Positions 36,321-48,470 of a stretch of 64,000 nucleotides of DNA are shown here, piece by piece. The position numbers were made by a program, and so were the translations under genes. Position 1 is the first letter of the stretch. The number at the start of each line of letters is the position of its first letter. Origin of the DNA: Hordeum vulgare subsp. vulgare (Eukaryota > Streptophyta > Magnoliopsida > Poales > Poaceae); the NCBI RefSeq assembly GCF_904849725.1, contig NC_058522.1:455950844-456014843 (forward strand), written 5' to 3'. Below the pieces are notes generated by a model. That model saw nothing but the letters and a program-made list of their open reading frames with translations, had not been told where the DNA came from and searched no databases.

Positions 36321-37060
36321 CTATGCCTCGTTGATGTTCCATGAGATCTCGACGACTTGTCCGGGAGACATTACGTCGGTGTTGGACTTTGCGTCCCCTA
36401 GGCAGAATTGTACCAGAGTGATGTCCTCCTCATCATCATTTCCCTCGTCAATGGCCTCGCCCTCATTGTTGTAGTACTTGTGGTAGGGGCGCCACTAGAG
36501 CTGACATTGATACTCCACCGCAAATTCCTCGACGGACAGGCGCTTCTCGACCTCCTCCTGACCCACGTGCAAGTCCACCCAACGTCTGTCGCTCTCGGAC
36601 GGCTCCCACATCTCTAGCTTTTGCTCGGAGATCTCATGGGGAAGGGGCTCTATGGCCTCCATCGCTGCTTGGTCGGCATGCATCTCGGCATCCATAGTAG
36701 CCGCCTCTTCGGACGTGTGGTTCATGCTAGATTCCGAGGAAGCTGGAATATCTTGGCATGGGTGTTCTTGATATTGCCTTGGATGGCCTCGACCCGGGCC
36801 AGGGAAACCTCCGCTGCACGATACGCTTCTCGAGCGCTCTTGGAGTTTGCAGCCGTTGTCACACTTGTTGTAGCTGCCGTCTTCGCGGCAACAAACACCA
36901 TTTTGGCCATTGCAAAGGCCCTTTTGGCAATTGCGGCCGCGCTCAAGGTGCATGCGGCTACGCTCTCGACCGAGGCGGCCACTTTCTTGGTACAGGCGAG
37001 AGCACTCAGGGCCAAGGGGGCAGTCGTACACACCCTTACGAACTGTTCCCATGCTGTCAT
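36321..37060 (-). pseudogene. Unrecognised Ala-rich / acidic protein
   Basis: From ATG at 37060 (minus) the product is Ala-rich and helical (MTAWEQFVRVCTTAPLALSA, then repeated AAA/AKR segments). Near 36740 the frame shifts into the overlapping 200-codon frame, which carries EQKLEMWEPSESDRRWVDLH and VEKRLSVEEFAVEYQ. A TAG at 36495-36497 follows, after which the same frame goes on through NNEGEAIDEGNDDEEDITLV to VVEISWNINEA and a stop at 36321-36323. About 245 codons in all. The two-part composition (basic Ala-rich, then acidic) and continuity across the stop argue for a once-real gene. Its neighbours suggest CACTA cargo or an annexed host gene. No family is recognised. Confidence 0.5.
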
Positions 37061-37295
37061 TCTTTGCAGAAAGGGTTTGTTGGGGAATGGGGATCAAGGG
37101 TGAATGGAATCCAAGATATAGACAACTAACAAAGCTTCCCTCATAAGGTGTAAATAGATCTATGAGTTTTCATTGCAAAGGGTTCCTATATAGAACCATG
37201 TGTATGTAGTTCACATTTTGTATTGAATTGTAAAACTATTTTGGGATATAGAGGCAACAGATGTTGTATTAATTGTAAGAAAAATATCCCTACCA

Positions 37296-38577
37296 TGACA
37301 ATGCACAAATGACAACCTAAAATTTAGAAATATTCGGGGTTCAATTGGTATTTTTATACATTAAGTTAATTTCTAGAAATTTAACGGCCATAATTCAAAA
37401 ATGAAACACATGAACGTGCAAGATGAAGCAAAAACTGCGGGAAAATCATATTTATGTACTACTTTCTTCCATATATATGAAACATGCAATAAATCCGAAG
37501 GAATTCCAAACATATCGGGTAATGGTTTGGACACGAGCATTGAGAATCTAGTTTTAAATTCAAAAAATAAAAAAATCCTATCAAGTAAATGAAAATATGC
37601 ATGATTTTCTGAGATGGCGCCAAGATGTAGTGGTTAAAGTAACGGCTTGTTCGAGATAAGCTTTAACACATGTCTCTCACAAACCAGAGCATCACATGAA
37701 GGTTTCGTGGTTCCGAGAGGGAACATGGAGCCTTGTTTGATGACGAACCACTAGTCGTTGCCTTAGTGGGCCTAGTTTTTGTTTTCAGTGTTACAATGCA
37801 CGAATACGACCGACATCCTAAAATTTGGAAAATATTGGGGTTCAATTGGCATTTTTATACAATAAAATAATTTTTAGAAATTTAATGGCCATAATTCAAA
37901 ACTGAAACACGTGAACATGAAAGATGTAGCAAAAACTGATGAAAAAAATTCATATTTATGTACTACTTGCTTTCGCATATGTGCCACATGCAATAAATTT
38001 GAAGGAGTTCCAAACATATGAGTAACGGTTTGGGTCACAAGCATTGTGAATCTAGGTTTTAAATTGAAAAATGAAAAAAATGCTCTGAAATACATGATTA
38101 CCCGACATGGGGCCAAGATGTCATGGTTAAAGTAACGGCTTGTTCGAGATAAGCTTTGACACACACCTCTCACAAACTGGAGCATCACACAAAGGATCGT
38201 GTTTGTGACAGGGAACATGGAGCCTTGTTTGATGACGAACCGTTAGTCGCTACCTCATTCGGCCTAGCTTTTCTCTCATCGTTACAACGCAGAAATATGA
38301 GCGATATCTTGAAATTTGGACATTTTTGGGGTTCAGTTGGCATTTTTATACATGAAGTTAGTTTCTAGAATTTTAATGTCCATAATTCAAAAATGAAACA
38401 TATGGACATGTAAGATGAAACAAAAGCTGCAAGAAAAATCATATTTATGTACTACTTGATTCTGTATGTATGCCACGTGCAATAAACATGAAGGAGTTCC
38501 AAACATCTTGACTAACGTCTTGGGCACAAGCATTGTGAATCTAGGTTTTAAAATTCAAAAATGAAAAAAAGCTCTCA
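37296..38577. repeat. Tandem array, unit about 500 bp, left part
   Basis: The word GGGGTTC (in AAATTTGGAAA...GGGGTTCAATTGG) recurs at 37336, 37837 and 38328, periods of 501 and 491 bp. Other anchors keep the spacing, for example GCCAAGATGT near 37619 and 38112, and GGAGCCTTGTTTGATGACGA at 37729 and 38220. CACTA-2 cuts the third unit at 38577, and the array resumes at 63346. Open frames in the units are not conserved between copies. The repeat is not one I recognise. Confidence 0.9.
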
Positions 38578-38589
38578 CACTCGTAGGAA

Positions 38590-38960
38590 AACCCTTATAG
38601 GTAGGAGCCTAGTAGTAGCGTTGGTAAATAGTACGCGCTGCTGCTACTTAGCAGTAGCGCTCGATTTAGGACGCGCTACTGCTAACTAAAGTAGTAGTAG
38701 CGCGGGATGCATTTCCAGCGCTACTACTAAACGGGGCCCAACGAGGCCACTCACAGTATCTGTAGTAGTAGCGCTGGTTTGTGAAAAGCGGTAGTGCTAC
38801 GTTAAATAGCAGTAGTGCTTCCTTGGAACTAGCGCTACTGCTAAAAGGGACCCAACGAGGCCACCGACAGCAGGTGTAGTAGCAGCACTGGTTGGGGAAA
38901 AGCGTTACTGCTAAGTGCAATAGCAGTAGCGCTCGTGTGGAACCAACGCTACTGCTACAC
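38590..38960. repeat. CACTA-2 left subterminal repeats
   Basis: At least eight copies of TAGCAGTAGCGC / GCGCTACTGCTA in alternating orientation, plus a repeated CCCAACGAGGCCAC word (38738 and 38849). Such repeats are the transposase-binding zone in characterised CACTA elements. Confidence 0.85.
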
Positions 38961-38964
38961 GCGG

Positions 38965-39345
38965 GCAGCTTCATTTACACCCACGCACACCCCTCTCCCC
39001 CTTCCTCCCCCTTTGCCCTCCTTTCTCCTTTCCTCCTCCACTTTAACTTCTTCACCATTCTTGCCCTTCTTCTCTCTTTCTTCTACCTATCACCCACACA
39101 CACACACCCTCTCCCCCTTTCTCCCCCATTTGCCCTATCCCCTCCTTTCTCCTTTCCTCCACCTTTGTTGCCCTTTAACCCACACACACCCCCTCTCCCC
39201 CTCCCCCCTTTGCCCTATCCCCTCCTTTCTCCTTTCCTCCACCATTGTTGCCCTCATTTCACCCACACACACCCCTTTCCCCCTTCCTCCCCCCTTTGAC
39301 CTATCCCCTCCTTTTTCCTTTCCTCTCTCTAACTTCTCCACCATT
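38965..39345 (+). repeat. Pyrimidine-rich tandem repeats before TNP2
   Basis: About four degenerate units of CACACACACCCC...TCTCCCCCTTCCTCCCCC with CCTTTCTCCTTTCCTCC. Leader-like position upstream of a GTGAGT donor at 39397. Pro-rich frames 38892-39299 and 38935-39396 are read-through of the repeat. Confidence 0.85.
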
Positions 39346-39396
39346 GTTACCTCTCCATTATTTAGCCGAGCACAATCTCTCTCGGGATATATATAG

Positions 39397-39633
39397 GTGA
39401 GTAAAAAGTTGTGCATTTCAATAATGGGAATATGTGTGTTTGCGATATGAAGGGATATTGTGTGAGTGACATGACACGTGAGTTGCTTATGTTTTGCCGA
39501 AATGTCGATTTATTTCCGTTTCGGCGAATTACGAGCAAACTCGATATGTCCTATTTTTAGGCAAGGTCATGCCAAATTTTTATATGCATGCATTTTGTTT
39601 ATGACCCTTTTGCTTGTTATATATACCTTGCAG
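39397..39633 (+). other. 5'-UTR intron of the TNP2 gene
   Basis: The donor AG|GTGAGTA at 39397 and acceptor TTGCAG at 39633 lie just before the transposase ATG at 39636. The layout suits a grass CACTA transposase leader. Confidence 0.6.
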
Positions 39634-39635
39634 TC

Positions 39636-42424
39636 ATGAAGGTGAGTGGTAGGAAGGTGGAGCGATACTTCCAATCCGCGATTAGGGACATGTATGAAAA
39701 TAAACGGGCTCGGATTAGATGTCTCTGTACAAGATGCAAAGAAGGAGTAATTTTGGACCGTTTTGATCGTGGCAGTTTGAAAGCCCACTTGCTGATCAAT
39801 GGTTTCATGGATGGCTATACTCGGTGGATAAGTGAAGATGATGATGAGGACGTCCACATTGCAGGGAATAACGACATGGGTCTAGACGAAGAGATGACCG
39901 GTCGACAAGAAGATGATGGAGCTCGACACGAGGGGTGTGAAGAACCCGGACACGGCGGCAGGGAAGAGTCTAGACATGGCGCCGGAGAAGATTATGGACA
40001 CCGCGAAGTAGCAAAGTCCGGACATGGCGGAGAAGAGTCGATGGACACAGCGTAATCTTCAACGCTACTAAGTTCAGTCGTGCAGGACCCTCATGTTCGA
40101 GACCTCCTTCACAAGAGTACGAATAGTGACACAGTTGATGATAGAGAGGAGGCCCAGCTGGCGCAACTTGAAGTAGACTCGAAGACTCCATTATATGACG
40201 GTTGTGATCACGAGGTTACCCACTTGAGTTCCACGCTCGAACTTCAAAAGATGAAGGCCAAAAACAAATGGACAAACGAAAGCCTCGATGAGCACTTGAA
40301 GTATCTACAAAGTAAAGTTCTTCCCGCAGGGAACCTGTGTACTACTAGTGTCGATGAGGCCAAGAAAATTGTATGCCCTCTGGACCTTCCGCACATTAGA
40401 TACCACGCATGCACCAACGATTGCATCATTTATCGGGGTGAGCCCGCGGAAAAACCAGGTGTCCAATGTGCAATGCTTCTCGATACAAGAAGGCATGAAA
40501 AAAAGCTCCTCAGAAAGTTGTATGGTACTTTTCGATCACTCCCCGACTGCAGCGGTATTGAGTAGATCCTAAGGAAGCAAAGATCATGTGCTGGCACGCG
40601 GAGAGGAAGAAGCCTGATGATGGAGATGATGCGAAGCTGAGACACCTCGCAGATGGTAGCAAGTGGAGAGCACTCAATGCCGAATATTGTTTTTCGGAGA
40701 AGATGCAAAGAACATCGTGCTTGGTGCGTGTACTGATGGCATGAATCTGTTTGGAAACGAGAGCACCAACCACATCACACGACCCGTGTTTGTATGGATG
40801 TACAACCTCCCCCATGGAAGTGCACGAATACAGAGTACATACACATGAGCATGCTGATTCAAGGGCCAAAACAACCGGGAATAATATTAAACTTTATATG
40901 GGGCTTCTGAAAGAGGAGCTAGACACGTTATGGAAATCGCCGGTCAACACGTGGGACGCCAGCACAAGAGATTATTGCTATACGAGAGTTGCGATGATGA
41001 CGACGGTGCACGACTATCTCAGTTACGGGTACACCTCAGGCCATGTCTGCGACGGATACAGCGGATGCATGGGATGCATGGATGATACAACGTCTTAGGA
41101 GCTTACGTCAACAAAAGATGGCGGGTCTGAGAAAATCGTTTACACAGGGGCATCGTAGATGGCTCGAAAAGGATGACCCGTGGAGAAAACGTGGAGATCT
41201 ATTCAATGGTTTGGATGAGCATTGAGGACCTCCACGTAAGAGGAGCGGCGCCGAAATCAACGAGCTGTTGAATAACTGGGAATAATGTCCTGCGCCGAGA
41301 AAGATGGAAAAGGCGCCGGATCCGCTGCTGAAGGTATGGAAAACGAGGTCTGTTTTGTGGGACTTGGAGTACTGGCCCAATCATGACACACCTCATTACC
41401 TTGATCAAATGCAAATAACGAAGAATGTCCTCGAGAGCTTGCTTGGCACACTAATGAACATGCGAGAGAAGACCAAGGATGGGCCGAAGTCAAGGAAAGA
41501 ATTGGAGGATTTGGAGAACAGGGGGGATCTCCACATGCCCCGTAAAGAGTCGATGAAGGAGATGGAGACTGAGACGGTGATGGGGCCAAGGGGAAGAAAA
41601 GTCAACAAGACGGAGTAGAATTGTTGCCCCCCTTCTTGCTTCACCTTAAGTCCAAAGGAGATCAATCAATTCATCAAGTGCCTTACAGGAATCAAATTTA
41701 GTTCCGGTTACTATGGGAAGATAAGTAGATTTCTAGACGCCAAGAAGAAAAGGTTCAGTGGGATGAAGTCTCATGACTGTCACGTGATGATGACGCAGAT
41801 ACTCCCGGTTGCCATTAGAGGGATAATGGACAAGCACGTCCGTGAGACACTTACTAGTCTCTGAAACTTCTTTGATGTTATCTCTCGAAAGTCCATCAGT
41901 GTGAAGCAGCTGTGAAGGCTACAAGAAGAGATCGTTGTCATACTATGTGAGCTTGAGATGTACTTCCCGCCCGCATTCTTTGACATCATGGTGCATCTGT
42001 GTGTCCACATCGTGGACGACATCATTGATCTTGGGCCGACATTCCTTCACGGCATGATGTCGTTGGAGAGGATGAATGGGGTGATCAAAGGATTCGTTCG
42101 TAACATGGCACATCCTGTAGGGAGCATCATCGAGGGGTATCTGATCCAAGAGTGCATCTACTTTCGCAAGGATTATGTGGGCAAAGAAGACCCTTTTGTT
42201 AGTTTGCCCGTCAACAAGCACCATTGGAGGTTCGGAGGATAAGGTCACAACAACGGCCGGAAGGAATTGCACGTGGACTACTCGGATTGACGGGACAACT
42301 TTGACACGGCTAACTTAGTAGTGCTACAACACCTAGATGTGGTAGATGATTATTTAAGACTGCACAAAGAAATCATCGCAAAGAAGTACCGTGATCATGG
42401 GATGCGCAAGATGGACGAGGAAGT
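39636..42424 (+). pseudogene. CACTA TNP2-like transposase, 3' truncated
   Basis: The ATG at 39636 opens a transposase-associated N-terminal domain: MKVSGRKVERYFQSAIRDMY, IRCLCTRCKEGV, LKAHLLINGFMDGYTRWI. A TAA at 40053 interrupts, and the same frame continues to 40565 with HACTNDCIIYRGEPAEKPG. Later blocks in shifting frames include GACTDGMNLFGNES and FVWMYNLPHG (about 40722-40825), SYGYTSGHVCDGYSGCMGC, LLKVWKTRSVLWDLEYW, YLDQMQITKNVLESLLGTL, RFSGMKSHDCHVMMTQILPV and LERMNGVIKGFVRNMA (about 42060-42115). These are ordered TNP2 landmarks. The enzyme would cut the CACTA termini. Several frameshifts and nonsense codons, and loss of the C-terminal third at the BARE insertion (42425), make it non-functional. 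Confidence 0.88.
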
Positions 42425-44237
42425 TGTTGGAATTATGCCCTAGAGGCAATGATAAATAAGTTATTATTATAATTCCTGTATCAAGATAATCGTTTATTAT
42501 CCATGCTATAATTATATTGAATGAAGACTTAGATACATGTGTGGATACATAGACAAAACACTGTCCCTAGCAAGCCTCTAGTTGGCTAGCCAGTTGATCA
42601 AGGATAGTCAAGGTCTTCTGACTATGTACAAGGTGTTGTTGCTTGATAACTGGATCACATCATTGAGTGAATCATGTGATGGACTAGACCCAAACTAATG
42701 AACATAGCATGTTGATCGTGTCATTTTGTTGCTACTGTTTTCTGCGTGTCAAGTATTTATTCCTATGACCATGAGATCATATAACTCACTGGCACCGGAG
42801 GAATGCCTTGTGTGTATCAAACGTCACAACGTAACTGGGTGACTATAAAGATGCTCTACACGTATCTCCGAAGGTGTCCGGTGAGTTAGTATGGATCAAG
42901 ACTGGGATTTGTCACTCCGTGTGACCGAGGTATCTCGGGGCCCACTCGGTCATACAACATCACACACAAGTCTTGCAAGCAATGTGACTTAGTGTAAGTC
43001 ACGGGATCTTGTATTACGGAACGAGTAAAGAAACTTGCTGGTAAACGAGATTGAAATAGGTATGCGGATACTGACGATCGAATCTCGGGCAAGTAACATA
43101 CCGAAGGACAAAGGGAATGACATACGAGATTATATGAATCCTTGGCACTGAGGTTCAATCGATAAGATCTTCGTAGACTATGTAGGATCCAATATGGGCA
43201 TCCAGGTCCCGCTATTGGATATTGACCGAGGAGTCCCTCGGGTCATGTCTACATAGTTCTCGAACCCGCAGGCTCTGCACACTTAAGGTTCGGCGACATT
43301 TTATGCGTATTTGAGTTATATGGTTGGTTACCAAATGTTTTTAGGAGCCCCGGATAGGATCACGGTCGTCACGAGGGTTTCCGGAATGGTCCGGAAACGA
43401 AGATTGATATATAGGATGACCTCATTTGATTACCGAAAAGTTTTCGGGCATTACCGGAAATGTACCGGGAGTGACGAATGGGTTACGGATGTTCATCAAG
43501 GGGGGCCAGCCCACCCGGGGGAAGCCCATAGGCCTTAGGTGTGCCGCACCAGCCCTTAGTGGGCTGGTGGGACAGCCCAAGAGGCCCTATGCGTAGGAGA
43601 TAAAGTAATCAAAGGAAAGAAAAAAAGGGGAAGTGGGAAGGAAGGGAAGGACTCCACCATCCAATCCTAGTTGGACTAGGATTGGAGGTGGACTCCTCCA
43701 CCCTTAGTTGGGCCGACTCCTTGGGGATCCCTTGAGCCTCAAGGCAAGGCCCTCCCCCTCCCTCCTATATATACTAAGGTATTAAGGCTTATTTGAGACA
43801 ACTTTGCCACGGCAGCCCGACCACATACCTCCACGGTTTTTCCTCTAGATCGCATTTGTGCTGAGCTCGAGCGGAGCCCTGCTGGGATAGATCACCACCA
43901 ACCTCCGGAGCGCCGTCACGCTGCCGGAGAACTCATCTACCTCTCTGTCTCTCTTGCTGGATCAAGAAGGCCGAGATCATCATCGCGCTGTACGTGTGCT
44001 GAACGCGGAGGTGTCGTCCCTTCGGCGCTAGATCGGATCGTGCGACGAAGAGTACGACTACGGTGATTTGAATCACGCAAGCTGTTCCACTACATCGTCC
44101 GCATTTCTTAACGCTTACTGCTGTGCGATCTACAAGGGTACGTAGATCGAAAATCCCCTCTCATAGATGGACATCACCATGATAGGTATTGCGTGTGCGT
44201 AGGAAAACTTTTGTTTCCCGTACCACGTTCCCCAACA
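42425..44237 (+). mobile_element. BARE-type 5' LTR
   Basis: 1813 bp from TGTTGGAATTATGCCCTAGA to CCCCAACA, close to the length known for BARE-1 LTRs. The TATA box TATATATA is at 43766-43773, in the position used by this family. Terminal TGTTGG / CCAACA are inverted. Frames inside the LTR are not genes. Confidence 0.93.
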
Positions 44238-44238
44238 G

Positions 44239-44251
44239 TGGCATCAGGACC
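44239..44251 (+). other. Copia primer binding site (initiator tRNA-Met type)
   Basis: TGGCATCAGGACC, one base after the LTR, is a variant of the TGGTATCAGAGC-type complement of initiator tRNA-Met used by plant Copia elements. Confidence 0.75.
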
Positions 44252-45507
44252 TAGGTTCATGCGTAGATGTCATCTCGAGTAGAACAAAAAAGTTTTTGTG
44301 GGCGGTGATGTGCGATTTGCTGCCCTCCTTAGTCTTTTCTTGATTCCGCGGTATTGTTGGATCGAAGCGGCTCGGACCAACATTACTCGTACGCTTACGA
44401 GAGACTGGTTTCATCGCTACGAGCAACCCCGTTGCTCAAAGATGACTGGCGAGTGTCGGTTTCTCCAACTTTAGTTGAATCAGATTTGACCGAGGAGGTC
44501 CTTGGAGAGAGGTTAAATAGCAATTCATACATCCCCATTGTGGTGTTTGCGTAAGTAAGATGCAATCCTACTAGATAGCCATGGCCACCACGTAAAACAT
44601 GCAACAACAATTAGAGGACGTCTAACTTGGTTTTGCAGGGTATGCTTGTGATATGATATGGCTGACGATGTGATGTGATATATTGGATGTATGAGATGAT
44701 CATGTTGTAATAGTTAAAATCGACTTGCACGTCGATGCTACGGCAACCGGCAGGAGCCATAGGGTTGTCCTTAAAACTAACGTTTGTGTTTGCAGATGCG
44801 TTTACTATATTGATAGGACATAGCTTTAGTAGTAATAGCATAGCATACACGACAACCTCGATGGCGGCACGATGATGGAGATCATGATGATGGGGATCAT
44901 GGTGTGGCGCCGGTGACAAAAAGATCATACCGGTGCTTTGATGATGAAGATCAAGGAGCACTTGATGATGGCCATATCATGTCACTTATGAATTGCATGT
45001 GATGTTAATCCTTTCATGCACCTTATTTTGCTTAGAACGACGGTAGCATTATGAGGTGATCTCTCACTAAAGTTTCAAGACGAAATTGTGTTCTCCCCGA
45101 CTGTGCACCGTTGCTACAGTTCGTCATTTCGAGACACCACGTGATGATCGGGTGTGATAGACTCAACGTTCACATACAACGGGTGCAAAACAGTTGCACA
45201 CGCGGAACACTCGGTTTAAGCTTGACGAGCCTAGCATGTGGAGACATGGCCTCGGAACACATGAGACCGAAAGGTCGATCATGAATCATATAGTTGATAT
45301 GATTAGCATAGGGATGCTTACCACTGAAACTATCCTCAACTAACGTGATGATCAGACTTGAGCTAGTGGAATTGGATCATGAACCACTCAAATGACTAGA
45401 GAGATGTACTTTTTGAGTGGGAGTTTAGCAAGTAATTTGATTAGTTAAACTCTAATTATCTTGAACATAGTCTAAGTCCACTTTGAAAATATTTGTGTTG
45501 TAGATCC
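44252..45507 (+). other. BARE untranslated leader
   Basis: Non-coding leader of about 1.26 kb between primer site and gag. Small frames here (44354-44554 and others) have no conserved product. The length fits the long leader of BARE elements. Confidence 0.75.
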
Positions 45508-46691
45508 ATGGCTCACGCGACAGTCACCCTGAATTTTAATACGTTCCTAGAGAAAGCTAAGTCGAAAGATGATGGAAGCAACTTTTTAGACTGGGCTCAT
45601 AGTCTGAAGTTGCTCCTGCAAGCTGGGAAGAAGGATTATGTCCTTAATTCTGCGCTAGGAGAAGAACCACCCGCCGCGGCTGACCAAGATGTTAAGAACG
45701 CTTGGTTAACACGCAAGGAGGACTACTTAGTAGTTCAATGTGCAGTCTTGTATGGCTTAGAGCCGGGACTTCAACGTCGCTTTGAGCGTCATGGAGCATA
45801 TGAGATGTTCCAGGAGTTGAAGTTTATCTTTCAGAAGAATGCCCGGATCGAGAGGTATGAGACCTCTGATAAATTATATGCTTGCAAGCTGGAGGAGAAT
45901 TCGTCTGTCAGTGAACATGTGCTCAAAATGTCTAGGTACTCAAACCGTCTAGATGAGCTGGGGATTGAACTCCCGCAAGAGGCTATCACTGACAGAATTC
46001 TTCAATCACTGCCACCAAGCTACAAGGGCTTTGTGTTGAACTATAACATGCAAGGGATGAACAAGTCACCCAGTGAGTTATTCGCGATGCTGAAAGTCGC
46101 AGAGTCATAACTCCATAAAGAGCATCAAGTGTTGATGGTGAATAAGACCACTAGTTTCAAGAGAAAAGCCAAAGGAAAGAAGGGTAACTCAACGAAGAGC
46201 GGCAAGCCTGTTGCCAATAAGACGAAGAAACCCAAAGCTGGACCTAAGCCTGAAACGGAGTGCTATTATTGCAAGGGTATGGGTTAGTGGAAGCGCAACT
46301 TCCCCAAGTATGTGGCTGATAAGAAGGTGGCCAAGGAAAAATCAGGTATATTCGATATACATGTTATTGATGTGTACTTAACCAACTCTCGTAGTAGTGC
46401 CTGGGTATTCGATACCGGATCTATTGCTCATATTTGCAACTCGAAACAGGAACTGTGGAATAAGCGAAGGCTGGCGAAGGATGAAGTGACGATGCGCGTG
46501 GGAAATGGTTCCAAGGTTGATGCAATCGCCGTCGGCACAATTTCACTTCAGTTACCATCAGGATTAGTTATGAACTTAAATAAATGTTATTTAGTGCCTG
46601 TGTTAAGCATGAACATTATATCTGGATCTTGTTTATTGCGAGACGGTTACTCGTTTAAGTCAGAGAATAATGGTTGTTCTATTTCTATGAG
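45508..46691 (+). pseudogene. gag: Copia Gag and start of protease
   Basis: The ATG at 45508 gives MAHATVTLNFNTFLEKAKSK and NFLDWAHSLKLLLQAGKKDY, the N-terminus of Copia Gag (UBN2-type). The capsid region runs to a TAA at 46108. The frame then continues through a Lys-rich linker to a zinc knuckle, CYYCKGMG, TAG (46285), WKRNFPKY. The stop sits at the expected His and the last Cys is Phe, so the CCHC knuckle is lost. The protease start follows with SAWVFDTGSIAHICNS, so its DTGS is intact. The product stops at the Gypsy junction near 46691. Gag would form the virus-like particle of the retrotransposon. This copy is broken by two stops and truncation. Confidence 0.9.
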
Positions 46692-46734
46692 TTTTTTGGC
46701 AACAAAGTGCTCGTATGCTTAGCCATCTAAGTGC

Positions 46735-48034
46735 TTGTGTAGACAGAAATGTCAATGCTCTGAAGCTTCTGAGTAAACATGCCTCTATGATTACTACTCA
46801 GGTAGAACAAGTACTTAAAGCTTAGAATGACTTGCTCAATGAATTAAATGACAACTCTGTCAGAGTCATTACTAGAGGAGGCAAAATGACTCAGGAACCT
46901 TTGTATCCTGAAGGTCATCCTAAGAGAATTGATCAAGATTCTCAAGGAATCAATGCTGATACACCTAGTCATCCTAAGGATAAGAAGAAGGATGATAGAA
47001 ACCTGCACGCCAGTTCACCAAATACTATCACACCTGAAGAACCTAATGATATTTCTGCGTCTGATGCAGAAACACAATCAGGTGATGAACATAAACCTCG
47101 TGACAATGTGGACAGTGATGTTCATAATAATGCTCAACCTAGCCATGATGAGGATGTGGAGATTGAACCTACGTTTAATCCTGATAATCCAGAACCTAAG
47201 AGATACGACAAAAAGGACTTTACTACTAGGAAGCATGGTAAAGAAAGAGAGCCATGGGTTCAGAGACCTATGCCCTTTCCTCCTAAGCCATCCAAGAAAA
47301 AGCATGATGAGGATTTTGAGCGCTTCATTGAGATGATAAGACCTGTCTTTCTGCAGATGCGGTTAGCTGATATGCTCAAGATGTCTCTGTATGCCAAGTA
47401 CAAGAAAGATATCGTGACTAATAAACGGAAGATACCAGATCTTGAGATCTCCACCATGCTTGCCAATTACACTTTCAAAGGTGGAACTCCTAAGAAACTT
47501 GGTGATCCCGGAGTGCCCACTATACCTTGCTCCATTAAAGGAAACTACGTAAGAACTGCCTTATGTGACCTTGGAGCCGGTATTAGTGTTATGCCGCTCT
47601 CTCTTTATCGTACACTTGAGTTGGATAAGTTGACACCTACTGAAATTTCTCTGCAAATGGCCGACAAATCAACTGCTTTCCCTATCGGCGTTTGCGAGGA
47701 TGTGCCTGTTGTGGTTGCTAATACCACTATCTTAACAGACTTTGTTATCTTGGATATTCCCGAGGACGATGACATGGCTATCATCCTCGGAAGACCCTTT
47801 TTAAACACTGTAGGGGCTCTTATAGATTGCAACAAAGGCAATGTCACTTTCCATGTCAACGGTAATGAGCACACAATACACTTTTCGAAGAAACGATATC
47901 CAGTACATTGCATCAATGCTATCAAAAAGACTTCATCGATTCTCATTGGGAGCTTTGAATGCCCTATTCCTCGTGTCAAGATGAAGTATGATTTGATTGT
48001 TGGGGAAATGCATATCCCCATTGAGGTGACTTAG
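46735..48034 (+). pseudogene. Gypsy gag C-terminus and aspartic protease, unit A
   Basis: Starts within gag (LSACVDRNVNALKLLSKHAS). The TAG at 46823-46825 is CAG in unit B, a C-to-T change. After it, a 400-codon frame is open to 48034. It has a hydrophilic acidic linker, then FERFIEMIRPVFLQMRLADM, then the protease: GNYVRTALCDLGAGISVMPL (about 47540-47600), FPIGVCEDVPVVV and MAIILGRPFLNTVGALIDC. DLGA is the usual catalytic form in the Athila/plant Gypsy gag-asp family. The ORF stops right after the protease, with no polymerase. The protease itself looks intact, but the unit lacks its gag start and LTR. Confidence 0.85.
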
Positions 48035-48239
48035 TGGCTATTCGAAAATTTTCCGTTCTCTCTTGCGATTCGAGAAGGTTTTGTCATAAGGACTTGATCA
48101 ATCCCATTGACGAATTTCTTCCGATGACCATGAAACGGATGAATCACAGAGTCACATACCTCTGTTTTGAGTCTTCATTTTCTGTTGCTTAGAAGAAAAA
48201 TGATAGAATTAGTTTAGTTCTTCCTGTTTTCTGTTTTAG

Positions 48240-48470
48240 CGTCCCGGAGAAAAATATCTCGAAAATAAAAGTTCTCCGATGGTCCTGAAAATTTAGTATG
48301 ATTTTTTCTGGAATTTTTGAAAATTTCTGAGCCTGAGAGCTGGTCAGGGGGCCTGACCAGTGGGCCACAAGCCCCCCAATGCCACCTACCCCCCTGGTGG
48401 CCGGGTGCAAGCTTGTGGGCCCCACAGGCACTCCCTCCACTCATTCCAGCTCTCAGCCTCTTCTTCCACC
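48240..48470 (+). promoter_or_regulatory. LTR-like promoter segment before the second ORF, unit A
   Basis: AAAGTTCTCC...GTCCTGAAAATTTA and CCAGTGGGCCACAAGCCCCC...ACCCCCCTGGTGGC...GCTTGTGGG are shared, in the same order and spacing, with the LTR promoter region at 51918-52085 and 59752-59910. A GTAAGT donor (48588) and TTTCAG acceptor (48809) follow, just before the ATG at 48822. This suggests an internal start site with a 5'-UTR intron for the second ORF. Confidence 0.55.

Larger units (their letters stand above)
42425..46691 (+). mobile_element. BARE-1/Angela-type Copia, 5' part only
   Basis: LTR, primer site, leader and gag-protease start of a Copia element inserted in TNP2 (GAAGT at 42420-42424 is the left target site). 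Protease, integrase and polymerase downstream of about 46691 and the 3' LTR are gone. Gypsy sequence follows directly. Leader and gag closely follow the BARE-1/WIS/Angela layout. Confidence 0.9.

Noticed and set aside
36621..37129. Plus-strand frames of 160 and 123 codons over the Ala-rich gene
   Set aside because: They are antisense shadows of the minus-strand frames, whose continuation past the TAG to 36321 reads as coherent protein.
37615..37665. tRNA-like boxes (TGGTTAAAGTAAC and GTTCGAGAT) in each 500-bp unit
   Set aside because: The boxes are too close for a tRNA, no acceptor stem pairs, and the B box is imperfect. A SINE origin is possible but not supported.
38892..39396. Two overlapping Pro-rich frames of 135 and 153 codons
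   Set aside because: They are read-through of CT-rich tandem repeats in two frames at once, in the leader of the TNP2 gene. Composition explains them.
42425..44237. Several open frames in the BARE LTR
   Set aside because: They lie within a recognised LTR, and no known protein is encoded there.
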